Shown: positions 7,800 through 18,442, numbered from the stretch's first letter. The stretch is 64,000 nucleotides of DNA from Psychrobacter maritimus (GCF_904846345.1 NZ_CAJHAJ010000003.1:62001-126000); one strand, 5' to 3'. Numbers and translations: made by a program. The notes: generated from the letters alone by a model not told the origin.

Positions 7800-10064
7800 A
7801 TGAATACAGATTCAAAGAATTTATCAAACTCTGCTTCTAAAGAAGATAATGACGAAATTGATCTTATGGCGCTGCTGTTTGCCATTTTGCGTGGCTGGAA
7901 AGTCATCGTATTTTTTGCTGTATTGGGCTTGGTAATAGGAGTGTTATATAGCAGATATGTCAATCCTACCTTTAAGTCAGACGCACTTATTCAAATTGAG
8001 GAAAACTCTAAAGGGGTTGCTGCCTTAGGGGCAGATATTTCTGAGCTAATTGGTTCAGAAGTGAGTAAAGCTCAAGCAGAAGCAGAGCTGATAAGGTCGC
8101 GTATGATCTTAGAGCCTGTGGTCAATTTATTGCATCTACGTATCCGACTGTCTGATCCTAATATTGGTGCTTTAGATAGAATAAAAAGTAATAGTACGGA
8201 TACTCAGATCAATAAACCGGAAGGTGTCTCTCTTAAAACTGAGGATGGTGAAGTACAAGTCAGTCAGTTTAATGTTTCGCGAGAGTATCTAAACCAACCA
8301 TTTACCTTAACGCGCTCTGCGACAGGGTTTGTGTTAAGTAATGGCTTTGACGATTTTAAAGGTCAGTTTGGTAAAGCTCATCAATTCAGAGGGACGGAAG
8401 GTCAGATTCAAATCACAGTCAACGACCTGCCAGCTGGCGGATATCCAATTAATATTACCAAGCAATCGCTCCAAATAACGACTGAGCAGATTAATAGTGC
8501 ATTATCTGTGGTTGAAAAAGGCAAGCAGACAGGCATTATTCAGTTGTCTATGACAGGTGCCAATCAGCAGCAGACTAGTTTGATATTAAGACAAATCGTT
8601 TTATCTTATATTGATCAAAACCAGTCTCGTGGCTCTGAAGAGACCACCAAAACGATTAGCTTTATGGAAACTCAGATTCCAGCCTTAAAGAAAAAACTAG
8701 AAGACTCTGAAGCCATATTCAATGAGTTCCGTAAGAAGTATGGCACTATCGACGTAGGTAAAGAGGCAGAGCTGTTATTGACAGAAAACTCTCAAATCGA
8801 TGCTCAGCTTAATGAGTTAAAGCTCAAAAAAGCGGATCTTACGACCTACTACACGGAAGAGCATCCATTGGTTATCCAAATCAATGAGCAGCTTGCAGTA
8901 CTTAACGATAGAAAAAATGAGATAGACGATACGATTGCGGGCTTACCTGAGATACAAAGAGAGTTTTTACAACTGTCAGCCGACAGTACGATTAACAGAG
9001 AGATTTATTTAACTCTACTCAAAAACTATGAACAGCTAAAAATCGTTAAAGCGGGTCAAATTGGTTTCGCACGTATTATTGATTTGCCTATTAGTACCTA
9101 TCGAGCAATTGCACCTAAAAAATTGCAAATTATAATCTTGGCTACGTTGTTAGGAGCCATGCTTGGAACGATGCTCGTACTGCTTAAGAACATGCTTAGA
9201 AATGTGGTCAAAGATCCTGAACGTATTGAAGCTAAAACAGGTGTTCCTGTGGTAGCGACAATCCCACGCTCTCCACTATTAACAAGACTGCGTAGAAACA
9301 AGAAAGCGCCTAACAGATTGCTGGCTTACGTGGATAATAATAGTCTGAGCTATGAAGCCATCAAGAGCTTAAGAACGAACCTGATGTTTGGTATGCCAGT
9401 GCAGGGTCGAGCAGGTCAACGAGCCAAAGTTATCCTCATCACGGGTGAAAGCCCTGGTGTCGGTAAATCCTTTATTTCTTCTAACTTAACTGAGGTATTT
9501 GCCCAGTTAGATAAAAAGGTTCTTATTATAGATGCCGATATGCGCTTGGGCGAGCTGCATAAGACGTTTAGTATGAGCCAAGATAATGGTTTGGCAGATT
9601 ATCTATCACAAGATACGACTCATTTATCAAGAGATAACTCTGAAGTATCAAAAATTGTTGCTACTCAAGACGCTAATAGTTTGGCAAGCTTTATTCATCC
9701 GACTGGTATAGATAATATCGATTTCATGCCACGCGGTCAGCATCCACGTAACCCAGCATCACTATTGGCTAATGGCAGTTTTGATCATTTAATGACAGAA
9801 CTAAACCTGCATTATGATTATATTATTATTGACTCACCACCTATCTTAGCGGCCTCTGATGCCATGATACTAGCGCAGCACGCTGATAAAGTGTTGATGG
9901 TCACAAGATACGATGACTCGATAGAAGGGCAGTTGGTTTATGCAGTCAATCAGATGAATAAAGCCAATATACAAGTTGATGGTATTATTCTCAACGATGT
10001 ACAACAAGGGATTATGAGCAAATATAGTTATCACTATAGTTATGCTTATGGTAACAATAATTAA
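7800..10064 (+). CDS. wzc: Tyrosine autokinase / polysaccharide co-polymerase Wzc
   Basis: Wzc is an inner-membrane BY-kinase that regulates capsule assembly and links the polymerase to Wza. An N-terminal Wzz domain with a first transmembrane helix (about residues 33-53, VIVFFAVLGLVIGVLY) precedes a long periplasmic coiled-coil part. A second helix follows near residue 445 (IIILATLLGAMLGTMLVLL). The cytosolic kinase has Walker A ESPGVGKS (about 550), Walker A' VLIIDADMRLG (about 574) and Walker B YIIIDSPP (about 674). The C-terminus YSYHYSYAY is the tyrosine cluster that is autophosphorylated and is the Wzb substrate. At 754 aa the length is slightly above the usual 720-730. Confidence 0.93.
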   Translation: MNTDSKNLSNSASKEDNDEIDLMALLFAILRGWKVIVFFAVLGLVIGVLYSRYVNPTFKSDALIQIEENSKGVAALGADISELIGSEVSKAQAEAELIRSRMILEPVVNLLHLRIRLSDPNIGALDRIKSNSTDTQINKPEGVSLKTEDGEVQVSQFNVSREYLNQPFTLTRSATGFVLSNGFDDFKGQFGKAHQFRGTEGQIQITVNDLPAGGYPINITKQSLQITTEQINSALSVVEKGKQTGIIQLSMTGANQQQTSLILRQIVLSYIDQNQSRGSEETTKTISFMETQIPALKKKLEDSEAIFNEFRKKYGTIDVGKEAELLLTENSQIDAQLNELKLKKADLTTYYTEEHPLVIQINEQLAVLNDRKNEIDDTIAGLPEIQREFLQLSADSTINREIYLTLLKNYEQLKIVKAGQIGFARIIDLPISTYRAIAPKKLQIIILATLLGAMLGTMLVLLKNMLRNVVKDPERIEAKTGVPVVATIPRSPLLTRLRRNKKAPNRLLAYVDNNSLSYEAIKSLRTNLMFGMPVQGRAGQRAKVILITGESPGVGKSFISSNLTEVFAQLDKKVLIIDADMRLGELHKTFSMSQDNGLADYLSQDTTHLSRDNSEVSKIVATQDANSLASFIHPTGIDNIDFMPRGQHPRNPASLLANGSFDHLMTELNLHYDYIIIDSPPILAASDAMILAQHADKVLMVTRYDDSIEGQLVYAVNQMNKANIQVDGIILNDVQQGIMSKYSYHYSYAYGNNN

Positions 10065-10115
10065 TTATTTTTAGAGTTTTTACCTAAACTAATATCCTTT
10101 AAGTAGTTGAGTGTT

Positions 10116-12077
10116 ATGTTGATAAAGTCAGAAACCAAAAGTGCGTACCAATCACTGAACGGTAAAAGTGGTTGGTTACAACGTATAGCAGAATACTTGT
10201 TGTCGTTACCTCGTGGTGTCAAGCGGGGAATCTTGCTTAGTATAGACTTTGCACTGTCATTGATTTGTTTGTTCTTAGCCTTGTCTTTACGCTATGGCTA
10301 TCTTGGCAATCATATTGGTCTATTGGCACTATGCTTTTATGCCATTATCCCTATCGTAGGGTTGTATGCGATAGGGTTTTATAGAGGTGTGGCTAGAGGT
10401 TTCTTTGATGCCGTTATGGCCAATGTCTCACAGCTGTTTTTTTTGCTGATTGTATTGTATGAAGTCGTTCTGTTCATTGACTTCTTTCCCACCATGCCGC
10501 GCTCAGTCCCTATCATCTTCTTATTTCTATTCTTTATATGGTTGTGGAATAGCAGACTGACTATCCGTGAGTTTTTAACTCGTCTCCAGGGTAAAAGCCA
10601 GCAAAGCGCTAAAAACAAAGATGGCTATGAGAATATCGTTATTTATGGGGCGGGAGAGGCTGGTCGAGACTTATTAGAAGGATTAAGAAACTCGCATAAA
10701 TATAATGTCGTGGCTTATATTGACGATGATCCTCAACTTACGGGTGCTTATTTGCTGGATAAAAAGATCTATGCTGCTGATGAGTTAGTAGGCTTGATTG
10801 ATGAACTAGACGTTGCACAGGTGTTTTTGGCCATTCCTTCTATCAGTCGCGCGCAAAAACGCCAGATTATAGATAAACTTTCGGGCATCGCTATAAAAAT
10901 TAAAGAACTGCCAAGTTTAGAGGAAATCGCTGACGAAAAAGTGACCGTCAGTAGTATGCGTAAAGTAGATATCTTGGATGTGTTAGACAGACAGACTGTC
11001 GAACCTGATGCGGACTTGCTGCAGATGAATATCAAGGGTAAGTGCGTGTTGATCACTGGTGCAGGTGGCTCTATCGGTAGTGAATTGTGCCGTCAGGTAA
11101 TCAAGAACCAACCTAAATGTCTTGTACTTTATGAGTTGTCTGAATTTGCGCTGTATAGTATTCATCAAGAGCTGACCATCAAGCAAGCCAATACGCCTGC
11201 CTATAAAAATATTGAAATTATTGCGGTCATCGGTAACGTCACCAATGAATCGAACCTGCTTAGAATACTGAATCTCTATAATATACAGACGGTTTATCAT
11301 GCTGCCGCATACAAGCATGTGCCTATGGTTGAGCACAATCCATTTGAAGGCGTTATTAATAATACCAAAGGCACTTATCACTGCGCCCGAGCCGCGATTG
11401 CAGCAAATATTGAGACCTTTGTTTTAATATCGACCGATAAAGCTGTAAGACCGACCAATGTAATGGGCGCTTCTAAGCGCTTGGCAGAGTTGGTTTGCCA
11501 AGCACTCAGCCAGACGGATAGCCAGACCTGCATTAGTATGGTGCGTTTTGGTAATGTTCTAGGCTCATCAGGATCTGTAGTACCGTTATTTACCAAGCAG
11601 ATCGAACAAGGTAAGCCGATTACGGTCACCCATCCTGATGTGACTCGTTACTTTATGACGATTCCAGAAGCGGCAAACTTAGTCATCCAAGCAGGTGCAA
11701 TGGCATCAGGTGGTGAGGTGTTTGTCCTAGATATGGGAGAGCCGGTCAAGATTGTTGACTTGGCACAGCGAATGATTCATTTAAGTGGTTTTGATATTAA
11801 AGATGCTGCCCATCCTGAGGGCGATATAGAAGTCATCTTTACTGGACTTAGAGATGGAGAAAAGCTTTATGAAGAGCTCATCATCGGTGAAGATAATGTT
11901 GAATCAACTGATCATCCCCTTATCATGCAAGCGCTAGAACACCACTTTCCATTGGATGAGCTTGAATCAGTATTGTTTGAGCTGACTGAAAAACAAAAAC
12001 AATTTGATGTCCCTTGGCTAAAACAACAGTTTAAGCAGTTTGTAGCAGGTTATCAAGAAGGCTCTAAAGCTGCATAA
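10116..12077 (+). CDS. Membrane UDP-N-acetylhexosamine 4,6-dehydratase (WbpM/PglF type)
   Basis: It is expected to convert UDP-GlcNAc to UDP-2-acetamido-2,6-dideoxy-xylo-4-hexulose, the precursor of QuiNAc, FucNAc and bacillosamine sugars. Four N-terminal transmembrane helices (about residues 35-150) and a CoA-binding-like Rossmann domain (NIVIYGAGEAGRDLL) precede the SDR catalytic domain with GAGGSIGSE near residue 317. The active site reads STDKAVRPTNVMGASKR, with Met replacing the usual SDR tyrosine, as in WbpM/PglF. The final region has LRDGEKLYEELI. ATG 10116 is preferred to an in-frame TTG at 10107. It follows wzc at 51 bases. Acinetobacter homologues are called Gdr. Confidence 0.88.
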   Translation: MLIKSETKSAYQSLNGKSGWLQRIAEYLLSLPRGVKRGILLSIDFALSLICLFLALSLRYGYLGNHIGLLALCFYAIIPIVGLYAIGFYRGVARGFFDAVMANVSQLFFLLIVLYEVVLFIDFFPTMPRSVPIIFLFLFFIWLWNSRLTIREFLTRLQGKSQQSAKNKDGYENIVIYGAGEAGRDLLEGLRNSHKYNVVAYIDDDPQLTGAYLLDKKIYAADELVGLIDELDVAQVFLAIPSISRAQKRQIIDKLSGIAIKIKELPSLEEIADEKVTVSSMRKVDILDVLDRQTVEPDADLLQMNIKGKCVLITGAGGSIGSELCRQVIKNQPKCLVLYELSEFALYSIHQELTIKQANTPAYKNIEIIAVIGNVTNESNLLRILNLYNIQTVYHAAAYKHVPMVEHNPFEGVINNTKGTYHCARAAIAANIETFVLISTDKAVRPTNVMGASKRLAELVCQALSQTDSQTCISMVRFGNVLGSSGSVVPLFTKQIEQGKPITVTHPDVTRYFMTIPEAANLVIQAGAMASGGEVFVLDMGEPVKIVDLAQRMIHLSGFDIKDAAHPEGDIEVIFTGLRDGEKLYEELIIGEDNVESTDHPLIMQALEHHFPLDELESVLFELTEKQKQFDVPWLKQQFKQFVAGYQEGSKAA

Positions 12078-12141
12078 CTCTCAATAAATACCCTAAATAC
12101 TATTTTTCAACTAAAATTGGTTAGATGAACAAAGGAAAATT

Positions 12142-13419
12142 ATGCTAGATATTAACAATATAAAAATAGCAGTTATCGGACTTGGCTATGTAGGTCTGCC
12201 TTTAGCCGTTGAGTTTGGTAAGCATCTGCCAGTAGTAGGCTTCGATATCAATGCCAGTCGTATAGCAGCCCTGCGTGCAGGTACAGATCATACCTTGGAA
12301 GTCAGTGATGAAGAGCTGACCCAAGCATCACATTTGAATTATAGCTCCGATATACAAGCGCTTAAGGATTGTAACTTTTTTATTGTTACGGTACCGACGC
12401 CTATCGATGATTATAAGCAGCCCGATCTTACGCCTTTAATTAAAGCCTCAGAAGCTATCGGTAGTCTGCTTAAAAAAGACGACATCGTGGTTTATGAATC
12501 GACCGTTTACCCTGGTGCCACAGAAGAAGTTTGTATTCCGGTGCTAGAGAAAGTTTCTGGATTAACCTTTAATCAAGACTTTTATGCCGGTTATAGTCCT
12601 GAACGTATTAACCCAGGCGATAAAGAGCACCGCGTTACCAATATTTTAAAAGTAACGGCGGGCTCAACACCTGAAGTCGCTGATTTTGTGGATGAAGTAT
12701 ACAATTTAATTATTACAGCCGGCACTCATAAAGCAGCAAGCATCAAAGTAGCGGAAGCGGCAAAGGTGATTGAAAACACCCAAAGAGATGTCAATATTGC
12801 TTTAATTAATGAGTTAGCCGTTATTTTTAATAAAATGGGTATCGATACCCAAGCAGTCTTAGAAGCGGCTGGCACCAAGTGGAACTTCTTACCGTTTCGT
12901 CCAGGTCTCGTCGGTGGTCATTGCATCGGTGTAGATCCTTATTACTTGACTCATAAAGCGCAAGCGATTGGTTATAATCCAGAGATTATATTGGCTGGTC
13001 GCCGCTTGAATGACAGCATGGGTGAGTATGTGGTCACGCAGTTGGTCAAAACCATGATTAAAAAGCGTATTCAAGTTGAAGGGGCCAAAGTTCTGGTCTT
13101 AGGGCTGAGTTTCAAAGAAAACTGCCCCGATGTGCGTAATACCAAGGTCATCGATATCGTCCATGAGTTAGAAGAATATAATATCGAAGTTGATGTCTAT
13201 GACCCTTGGGTAGATAAAGCAGAAGCTGAGCGTGAATATAATGTGACGCCTATCAGCAAGCCCGCTATGAATAACTATGATGGTATCATCTTAGCGGTCG
13301 CGCATAATGAGTTCGTCGAGCTGGGTGTAGATCAGATTAGAGCATTTGGAAAGAATGAACACGTGCTTTACGATTTAAAGTATGTTTTCACTAAAGAAGA
13401 CACTGATATCCGCTTATAA
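12142..13419 (+). CDS. tviB: UDP-N-acetyl-glucosamine/galactosamine 6-dehydrogenase (TviB/WbpO type)
   Basis: This enzyme oxidises C6 of UDP-GlcNAc or UDP-GalNAc with two NAD+ to give the UDP-N-acetyl-hexosaminuronic acid. The NAD-binding GLGYVGLP is at residues 13-20. The catalytic cysteine is Cys261 in [13 protein letters not shown]. The C-terminal UDP-binding domain starts near residue 315 ([18 protein letters not shown]). The 425 aa, and motifs such as [13 protein letters not shown], match the Vi antigen TviB/WbpO subgroup rather than UDP-glucose dehydrogenases. AAAGGAAA precedes the ATG. The next gene is the matching 4-epimerase, so the pair probably produces UDP-GalNAcA. The exact epimer is not readable from sequence. 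Confidence 0.88.
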   Translation: MLDINNIKIAVIGLGYVGLPLAVEFGKHLPVVGFDINASRIAALRAGTDHTLEVSDEELTQASHLNYSSDIQALKDCNFFIVTVPTPIDDYKQPDLTPLIKASEAIGSLLKKDDIVVYESTVYPGATEEVCIPVLEKVSGLTFNQDFYAGYSPERINPGDKEHRVTNILKVTAGSTPEVADFVDEVYNLIITAGTHKAASIKVAEAAKVIENTQRDVNIALINELAVIFNKMGIDTQAVLEAAGTKWNFLPFRPGLVGGHCIGVDPYYLTHKAQAIGYNPEIILAGRRLNDSMGEYVVTQLVKTMIKKRIQVEGAKVLVLGLSFKENCPDVRNTKVIDIVHELEEYNIEVDVYDPWVDKAEAEREYNVTPISKPAMNNYDGIILAVAHNEFVELGVDQIRAFGKNEHVLYDLKYVFTKEDTDIRL

Positions 13420-13442
13420 ATTTATAAAAGATACGGAAAGTA

Positions 13443-14477
13443 ATGGTTATGACGTTAACTGCATATGAAAAAGTTCAAAAAGTATTAATTAATGAACCAA
13501 AGACATGGCTGATTACTGGGGTAGCGGGATTCATTGGCTCTAATTTACTAGAAGAGCTATTGTTACTAAATCAAAAAGTAGTCGGTCTAGATAATTTTGC
13601 GACGGGCTTTCAGCATAACCTAGATGAAGTACAAGGTTTGGTAAATGAAGATCAGTGGCAGAACTTTACCTTTATAGAAGGCGATATTCGTAATCTAGAT
13701 GACTGTCAGGCAGCATGTATAGGCGTAGACTATGTATTGCATCAAGCGGCACTAGGTTCGGTGCCGCGCTCTATCGCTGATCCTATCAATACTAATGATA
13801 CCAATATCTCAGGCTACTTAAATATGCTCGTTGCCGCTCGTGATGCTAAGGTTGCTAGCTTTACGTATGCGGCGAGCAGCTCAACGTATGGCGATCATCC
13901 TGCATTGCCAAAAGTCGAGGATGCTATTGGCAATCCGTTATCACCCTATGCAGTGACTAAATATGTCAATGAGCTGTATGCAGATGTATTCTCACGTACT
14001 TATGGCTTTAAGACGATTGGTCTGCGTTATTTCAATATCTTTGGTAAACGCCAAACACCTGATGGTGCATACGCGGCGGTAATACCAAAGTGGACGGCTG
14101 CTATGATCGCAGGTGATGAGGTGTTCATCAATGGTGATGGCGATACCAGTCGCGACTTTAATTTTATAGAAAACGCCGTACAAGCTAATGTTTTAGCCGC
14201 GACTGCTAATGATGAAGCCAAGAATCAAGTATATAATGTAGCAGTGGGTGGTCGTACTACTCTTAATACGCTGTTTTCAGCATTACAAGAAAACTTAAGA
14301 AAAAATGGTGTGGACTACAGCCAAGAGGTGGTTTATCGAGACTTCCGTGAAGGGGATGTACGTCATAGTCAGGCAGATATTAGTAAAATACAGAACTCAT
14401 TAGGCTATAGTCCGCAGTTTGATATTGTTCAAGGAATTGAAAAAGCGATGCCTTGGTATGTAACTAGTTTAGCCTGA
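13443..14477 (+). CDS. tviC: UDP-N-acetylglucosamine(uronate) 4-epimerase (TviC/WbpP type)
   Basis: This short-chain dehydrogenase epimerises C4 of UDP-GlcNAc or its uronic acid, interconverting gluco and galacto forms. The NAD motif GVAGFIGSN is near residues 26-34. Catalytic residues are Ser in [11 protein letters not shown] and Tyr169-x3-Lys173 in [11 protein letters not shown]. The [12 protein letters not shown] stretch is characteristic of WbpP/TviC. The 344 aa is the normal length. GGAAAG lies 4 bases before ATG 13443 and 10 bases before ATG 13449, so the second ATG could be the true start. It is 23 bases downstream of tviB and surely co-transcribed. Confidence 0.87.
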   Translation: MVMTLTAYEKVQKVLINEPKTWLITGVAGFIGSNLLEELLLLNQKVVGLDNFATGFQHNLDEVQGLVNEDQWQNFTFIEGDIRNLDDCQAACIGVDYVLHQAALGSVPRSIADPINTNDTNISGYLNMLVAARDAKVASFTYAASSSTYGDHPALPKVEDAIGNPLSPYAVTKYVNELYADVFSRTYGFKTIGLRYFNIFGKRQTPDGAYAAVIPKWTAAMIAGDEVFINGDGDTSRDFNFIENAVQANVLAATANDEAKNQVYNVAVGGRTTLNTLFSALQENLRKNGVDYSQEVVYRDFREGDVRHSQADISKIQNSLGYSPQFDIVQGIEKAMPWYVTSLA

Positions 14478-14525
14478 TATAGTAACTGATTAAAATTCCA
14501 CTACTGAGTTTAGGCTAAAAAATAT

Positions 14526-15845
14526 ATGAATATCAAGAATATTCTTACATCTTCATTTTCAAAAACACTTGGAGGTACTTTTTTAGTCAGAGTATTATCT
14601 GTTGGAGCTACTTTTCTTTGTTCTGTATTATTAGCAAGAACGCTTGGAGTTGAAAATTTTGGTATTTATTCTTATGTGCTAGCAATAGTCAGTTTACTTG
14701 CATTGCCAGCTCAAGCGGGAATGCCTACTTTGATTTTGAGAGAAACCGCAAGAGCAAAAGCATTAGCTGATTGGCCAAAGATGAAGGGTATATGGCTTTG
14801 GAGTGGTTCTACAGTTTTGACTATATCCTTTGTAGTATATTTCTTTGTCATAGTCATGAAAAAGACGTTTTTTAAAGATGCGATGAGTGGTTTCGAATAT
14901 AGTATACTTAGTTTTGGCTTATTAATGTCCTTGTTAGTTGCTATGGGCAATGTCCGTGGAGCTGCACTAAGAGGTCTTGGATTAATCATACAAGGTCAAT
15001 TACCTGAAAGCCTCATTAGACCTTTATTGTTAGCTATATTACTACTAATCACTGTATGGCTCAACGTTAGTATAAATCCAACATATGCGATGGCACTTCA
15101 TCTGATAGCAGCTATGATTGCATTTTTCTTCGGTACTTGGCTATTATTTAGAGCGAGACCAAAAGAGTTAAAACAATCTAAGCCCACATTTCAATCTAAA
15201 GCTTGGTTATTTACGATTCTACCACTGGCAATGATGACAGGTATGCAGTCTCTGAGTGGGCAAGTTGATATTTTAATGCTCGGATTTTTAAGTACAGTTA
15301 GTGCCGTCGGTGCGTATAAAGTTGTGGTATCAGGCGCTGCATTAGCGATATTTGGACTACAGGTTGTTGGTATGGTAATTACGCCTAAATTTGCAAGTGC
15401 CTATGCCAAAGAAAATTATAAAGAAATGCAAAGAGTTGCCTCTATAGGTTCATTACTTAGTTTTATCATGACTTTACCAGTAGTAATCGTATTCTATTAT
15501 TTCGGTATTGAAATATTGAGCTTTATTTACGGCAATGAGTATAGCGTAGGATATCGTGCATTAGTAATAATATCTATTGGACAGGCTATTAATGCTTTTT
15601 TTGGATCTTCAATAGCTATTTTAACTATGTCAGGTAATGAGAAATTTGTAATTAATGGTATGTTCTTGTCTGTTGCTATTAATATAATACTAAATATAAT
15701 GTTGATACCTAGGCTTGGTATTGATGGAGCAGCCATAGGTGTAGCTGTTTCAATGCTAGTCTGGAATCTTTATTTATGGAGCTCTATTAAAAAGCAAATA
15801 AACATTGATTGTACCTTTATTAGTTATATTTTGAGAAAAACATGA
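14526..15845 (+). CDS. wzx: Capsule repeat-unit flippase Wzx
   Basis: It moves undecaprenyl-pyrophosphate-linked repeat units across the inner membrane. The protein is 439 aa and almost entirely hydrophobic, with about 12-14 predicted helices. The N-terminus shows the polysaccharide-synthase (PF01943/MOP) pattern ARTLGVENFGIYSYVLAIVS at about residues 38-57. A second family feature, PRLGIDGAAIGVAVSMLVWN, lies near the C-terminus. It follows tviC by 48 bases. From here the DNA looks markedly more AT-rich, as is usual for the serotype-specific part of a capsule locus. The last four bases overlap the next gene in an ATGA arrangement. Confidence 0.88.
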   Translation: MNIKNILTSSFSKTLGGTFLVRVLSVGATFLCSVLLARTLGVENFGIYSYVLAIVSLLALPAQAGMPTLILRETARAKALADWPKMKGIWLWSGSTVLTISFVVYFFVIVMKKTFFKDAMSGFEYSILSFGLLMSLLVAMGNVRGAALRGLGLIIQGQLPESLIRPLLLAILLLITVWLNVSINPTYAMALHLIAAMIAFFFGTWLLFRARPKELKQSKPTFQSKAWLFTILPLAMMTGMQSLSGQVDILMLGFLSTVSAVGAYKVVVSGAALAIFGLQVVGMVITPKFASAYAKENYKEMQRVASIGSLLSFIMTLPVVIVFYYFGIEILSFIYGNEYSVGYRALVIISIGQAINAFFGSSIAILTMSGNEKFVINGMFLSVAINIILNIMLIPRLGIDGAAIGVAVSMLVWNLYLWSSIKKQINIDCTFISYILRKT

Positions 15846-17059
15846 AGAAAAATAAAATTGTTGTTGCGGCAGAAGTGTTTAGTTCCAATCTTGGCGACTA
15901 TGCTATTTATGATAGCTTAAGTAAACTTCTATTATCGCAGAATATCGAAGCCATACCTCTAGATATCTCATTCAGACGTGAGTTTTCTATGAATACGGGT
16001 GATGATTCTAGCTTGCAGTCAGCTCGTAGTACTTGGAAATCACTAATTCCCAAGAAGATAAAACATCATAGATTTACACAATATATGGTAACTCGTACTA
16101 TGTGGCACTTAGTACATCGAAAAAATATCATTACCTATTGGAGCGAATTAATTCGTAATTGTGATGCTGTTATAATCGGAGGTGGGCAGTTGTTGACAGA
16201 CACCTCTGCTAACTTTCATACTAAGATAGCCCTAATAACTGATATAGCGAATAAGTTTAATAAACCTGTATGTATATTGGGTTGTGGTGTTGGGAGCTAT
16301 CTTGATCCTAAGGCGCAAAAAAATATCAAAAAGGCTTTGGATTATGCAAGCTTTATCTCTTTAAGAGATTCTGATTCCGCAAATAGGCTTAAGCCCCTTA
16401 TGCGAAATGATATCTCATTAAACGTTTATCCCGATTTAGCATTCGCACTTAGGCCAACTGCTAATAAAACTTCAGAGGAAGAAAGTCTAAAACAGAAAAA
16501 AAAGGTCTGTGGCTTTAATATTATGCCTATAGATGCTTTTAAAATATATAATCCGAATCTCAAAGATATCACCTCCAAAACATATATTGATTTTTGGAAG
16601 CGATTAGCTTGTGAAGCTAATAAAGAAGATATGCAAGTTCATATCATGACGAACGGTAGTATTCAAGACTATGAACAAGCAAAATCTATATATAAGTCTA
16701 TGCTATTAGATGATATTGATGTAATGCTAACAGATAGACCTATATCCCCTTTAGATTTATACGATCAGATATCTGATGTAGACTATCTGATTACCATGCG
16801 TATGCATGCTGGAATAATTGGTCAAGCATATGATAAATCAGTATCAACATTAATTTGGGATGATAAAATTCCTGGAGTTTGGAAAGAAGCTGGTGATAAA
16901 CGAGTAGCTATTAACAGTGATATTATCCTAAGTCTAGAGCCTTGGAAAGAGTTAAAGATAGCCTTTGAAGCTTCTAAGAACATTTCTTCAGATGACCTAA
17001 ATAAAAGAATATCTATTAGTCTAGATAAGTGCCTGAAAGTAATTTACCCTAAAAATTGA
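15842..17059 (+). CDS. Polysaccharide pyruvyl transferase family protein
   Basis: Members of this family (PF04230, WcaK/CsaB-like) transfer pyruvate from PEP to a sugar as a ketal. Supporting motifs are AVIIGGGQLLTDT near residue 112, CILGCGVGSYLDP near 149, and YLITMRMHAGIIGQAY near 315. The last corresponds to the conserved R-x-H-x-x-I segment of the family. The 405 aa is the usual size. Translation is coupled to wzx by a 4-base overlap. Its place inside the capsule centre suggests it puts an acidic pyruvate ketal on one residue of the repeat unit. Some family members have no known activity, so the reaction is inferred. Confidence 0.75.
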   Translation: MKKNKIVVAAEVFSSNLGDYAIYDSLSKLLLSQNIEAIPLDISFRREFSMNTGDDSSLQSARSTWKSLIPKKIKHHRFTQYMVTRTMWHLVHRKNIITYWSELIRNCDAVIIGGGQLLTDTSANFHTKIALITDIANKFNKPVCILGCGVGSYLDPKAQKNIKKALDYASFISLRDSDSANRLKPLMRNDISLNVYPDLAFALRPTANKTSEEESLKQKKKVCGFNIMPIDAFKIYNPNLKDITSKTYIDFWKRLACEANKEDMQVHIMTNGSIQDYEQAKSIYKSMLLDDIDVMLTDRPISPLDLYDQISDVDYLITMRMHAGIIGQAYDKSVSTLIWDDKIPGVWKEAGDKRVAINSDIILSLEPWKELKIAFEASKNISSDDLNKRISISLDKCLKVIYPKN

Positions 17060-17151
17060 TTGATATCTATCAAATATAATAGCATATCGATGTAAACCCA
17101 AGTACCCTGCTCAAATAGTAAAGTGTCAGTATATAATTAATAGGATCATTC

Positions 17152-18240
17152 ATGAAAAAAATTGCCTTATATATTCCTTCAATGGGTGGGGGCGGGGCTG
17201 AGCGCGTCATGCTAGCACTTGCTAATGGCTTAGCGGAAAAAGGTATTCAGGTTGATTTAGTATTGAACAGAGTAGATGGACCATATATAAAGGATGCTTC
17301 TCCAAAAGTTAATATTGTCAACTTAGGTACATCGAGAGTACTGAATAGTATCATCCCTTTGTCAAAGTACTTACATAAAGAAAAACCTGATGCCATTCTT
17401 TCAGCTATGAATTATGTCAATATTGCCACAATACTGGCCCAGTTAATTAGTGGTTCAGATACGAAGGTCATTTTAAGTGAGCATAGCATCTTTACAGAGT
17501 CAAAGAAGAATCTTGGAAAGGTAAAGGGCTATATTATAACTTCATTAATGCGTTGGGCTTATAAGAAACCTCATGCGATTGTAGCTGTTTCAAATGGGGT
17601 TGCAGATTCTTTAGTTAATGAAATTAATATTGAACGCAGTAAGATTACGACGATTTATAATCCTATCTTCTCAGAAGAGCTTGTCAAGCGCTCAAAAGAG
17701 TCACTCTCTCACCCATGGGTGAATGGTTCACTTCCTTTAATTTTGGGGGTAGGTAGGCTGACTTTTCAAAAAGATTTTAAAACATTAATTCATGCTTTTA
17801 AAAAAGTGCGTGAAAAAAAAGACTATAACTTGATAATTCTGGGTGAAGGACAGCAGAGGCCTGATCTAGAACAGCTAATCGAAAGTTTAGACCTAAATGA
17901 TAATGTAAAATTACTAGGCTTCGTTGATAATCCTTACGCTTGGATGTCTCATGCTAATTTATTCGTTTTATCATCTATAGATGAAGGATTTGGTAACGTA
18001 ATAGTAGAAGCTATGGCATGTGGCACCCCAGTTGTAAGTACAGACTGCCCAAGTGGACCAAGTGAAATCTTAGAAGAGGGTCTTTGGGGGGAGCTAGTAC
18101 CTCCACGCAATTCTGATCAATTAGCCAAAGCTATAATAAATTCAGTAGAAAACCCAACTCAAAAAGACATAACAACTAGAGCCAAATTCTTTAGTGTGGA
18201 CAAAGCTGTAAACCGTTACTTTGATATTTTCCAGCTATAA
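17152..18240 (+). CDS. GT4-family glycosyltransferase
   Basis: A cytosolic or peripheral retaining glycosyltransferase that adds one sugar to the lipid-linked repeat unit. It has the GT-B fold: an N-terminal acceptor domain starting SMGGGGAERVMLALANGLA, and a C-terminal donor domain starting ILGVGRLTFQKDFKTLI (about residue 196). The nucleotide-sugar E-x7-E motif is in SSIDEGFGNVIVEAMACGTP. The 362-aa length is normal. AGGA is 6-9 bases before the ATG. It resembles PglH/GalNAc transferases, but donor and acceptor cannot be fixed from sequence. Confidence 0.82.
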   Translation: MKKIALYIPSMGGGGAERVMLALANGLAEKGIQVDLVLNRVDGPYIKDASPKVNIVNLGTSRVLNSIIPLSKYLHKEKPDAILSAMNYVNIATILAQLISGSDTKVILSEHSIFTESKKNLGKVKGYIITSLMRWAYKKPHAIVAVSNGVADSLVNEINIERSKITTIYNPIFSEELVKRSKESLSHPWVNGSLPLILGVGRLTFQKDFKTLIHAFKKVREKKDYNLIILGEGQQRPDLEQLIESLDLNDNVKLLGFVDNPYAWMSHANLFVLSSIDEGFGNVIVEAMACGTPVVSTDCPSGPSEILEEGLWGELVPPRNSDQLAKAIINSVENPTQKDITTRAKFFSVDKAVNRYFDIFQL

Positions 18241-18287
18241 CCTAATAGTTAGAAGTACCATATTAAGCTAAAAAAATTAACTAAGCT

Positions 18288-18442
18288 GATAGAATAATTG
18301 ATATAAAACATTCAGATTTGTTTGTTTCAATATCTAAAAGTGAAGGCTTTAGTAATGCAATAGCTTAAACAGTAGTGTGGAGGCTAACGATAATTGCTAC
18401 AGACCATTATTCGAAGCTTTCAATAATTCTAAAATATAGTGT
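18288..18442 (+). pseudogene. Decayed fragment of a GT4 glycosyltransferase
   Basis: In one frame this stretch reads DIKHSDLFVSISKSEGFSNA, then an in-frame stop, then VVWRLTIIATD and a degenerate continuation. This mirrors the donor-binding end of a GT4 enzyme: compare ANLFVLSSIDEGFGNV and PVVSTD in the neighbour upstream. In-frame stops at 18366 and 18440, and the absence of the rest of the gene, show it is a remnant. The remaining sequence of the 18241-18608 gap shows nothing else I can name. Confidence 0.7.

Noticed and set aside
10983..11381. 132-codon minus-strand frame inside the 4,6-dehydratase gene
   Set aside because: The plus-strand SDR motifs are complete, so this is a shadow frame.
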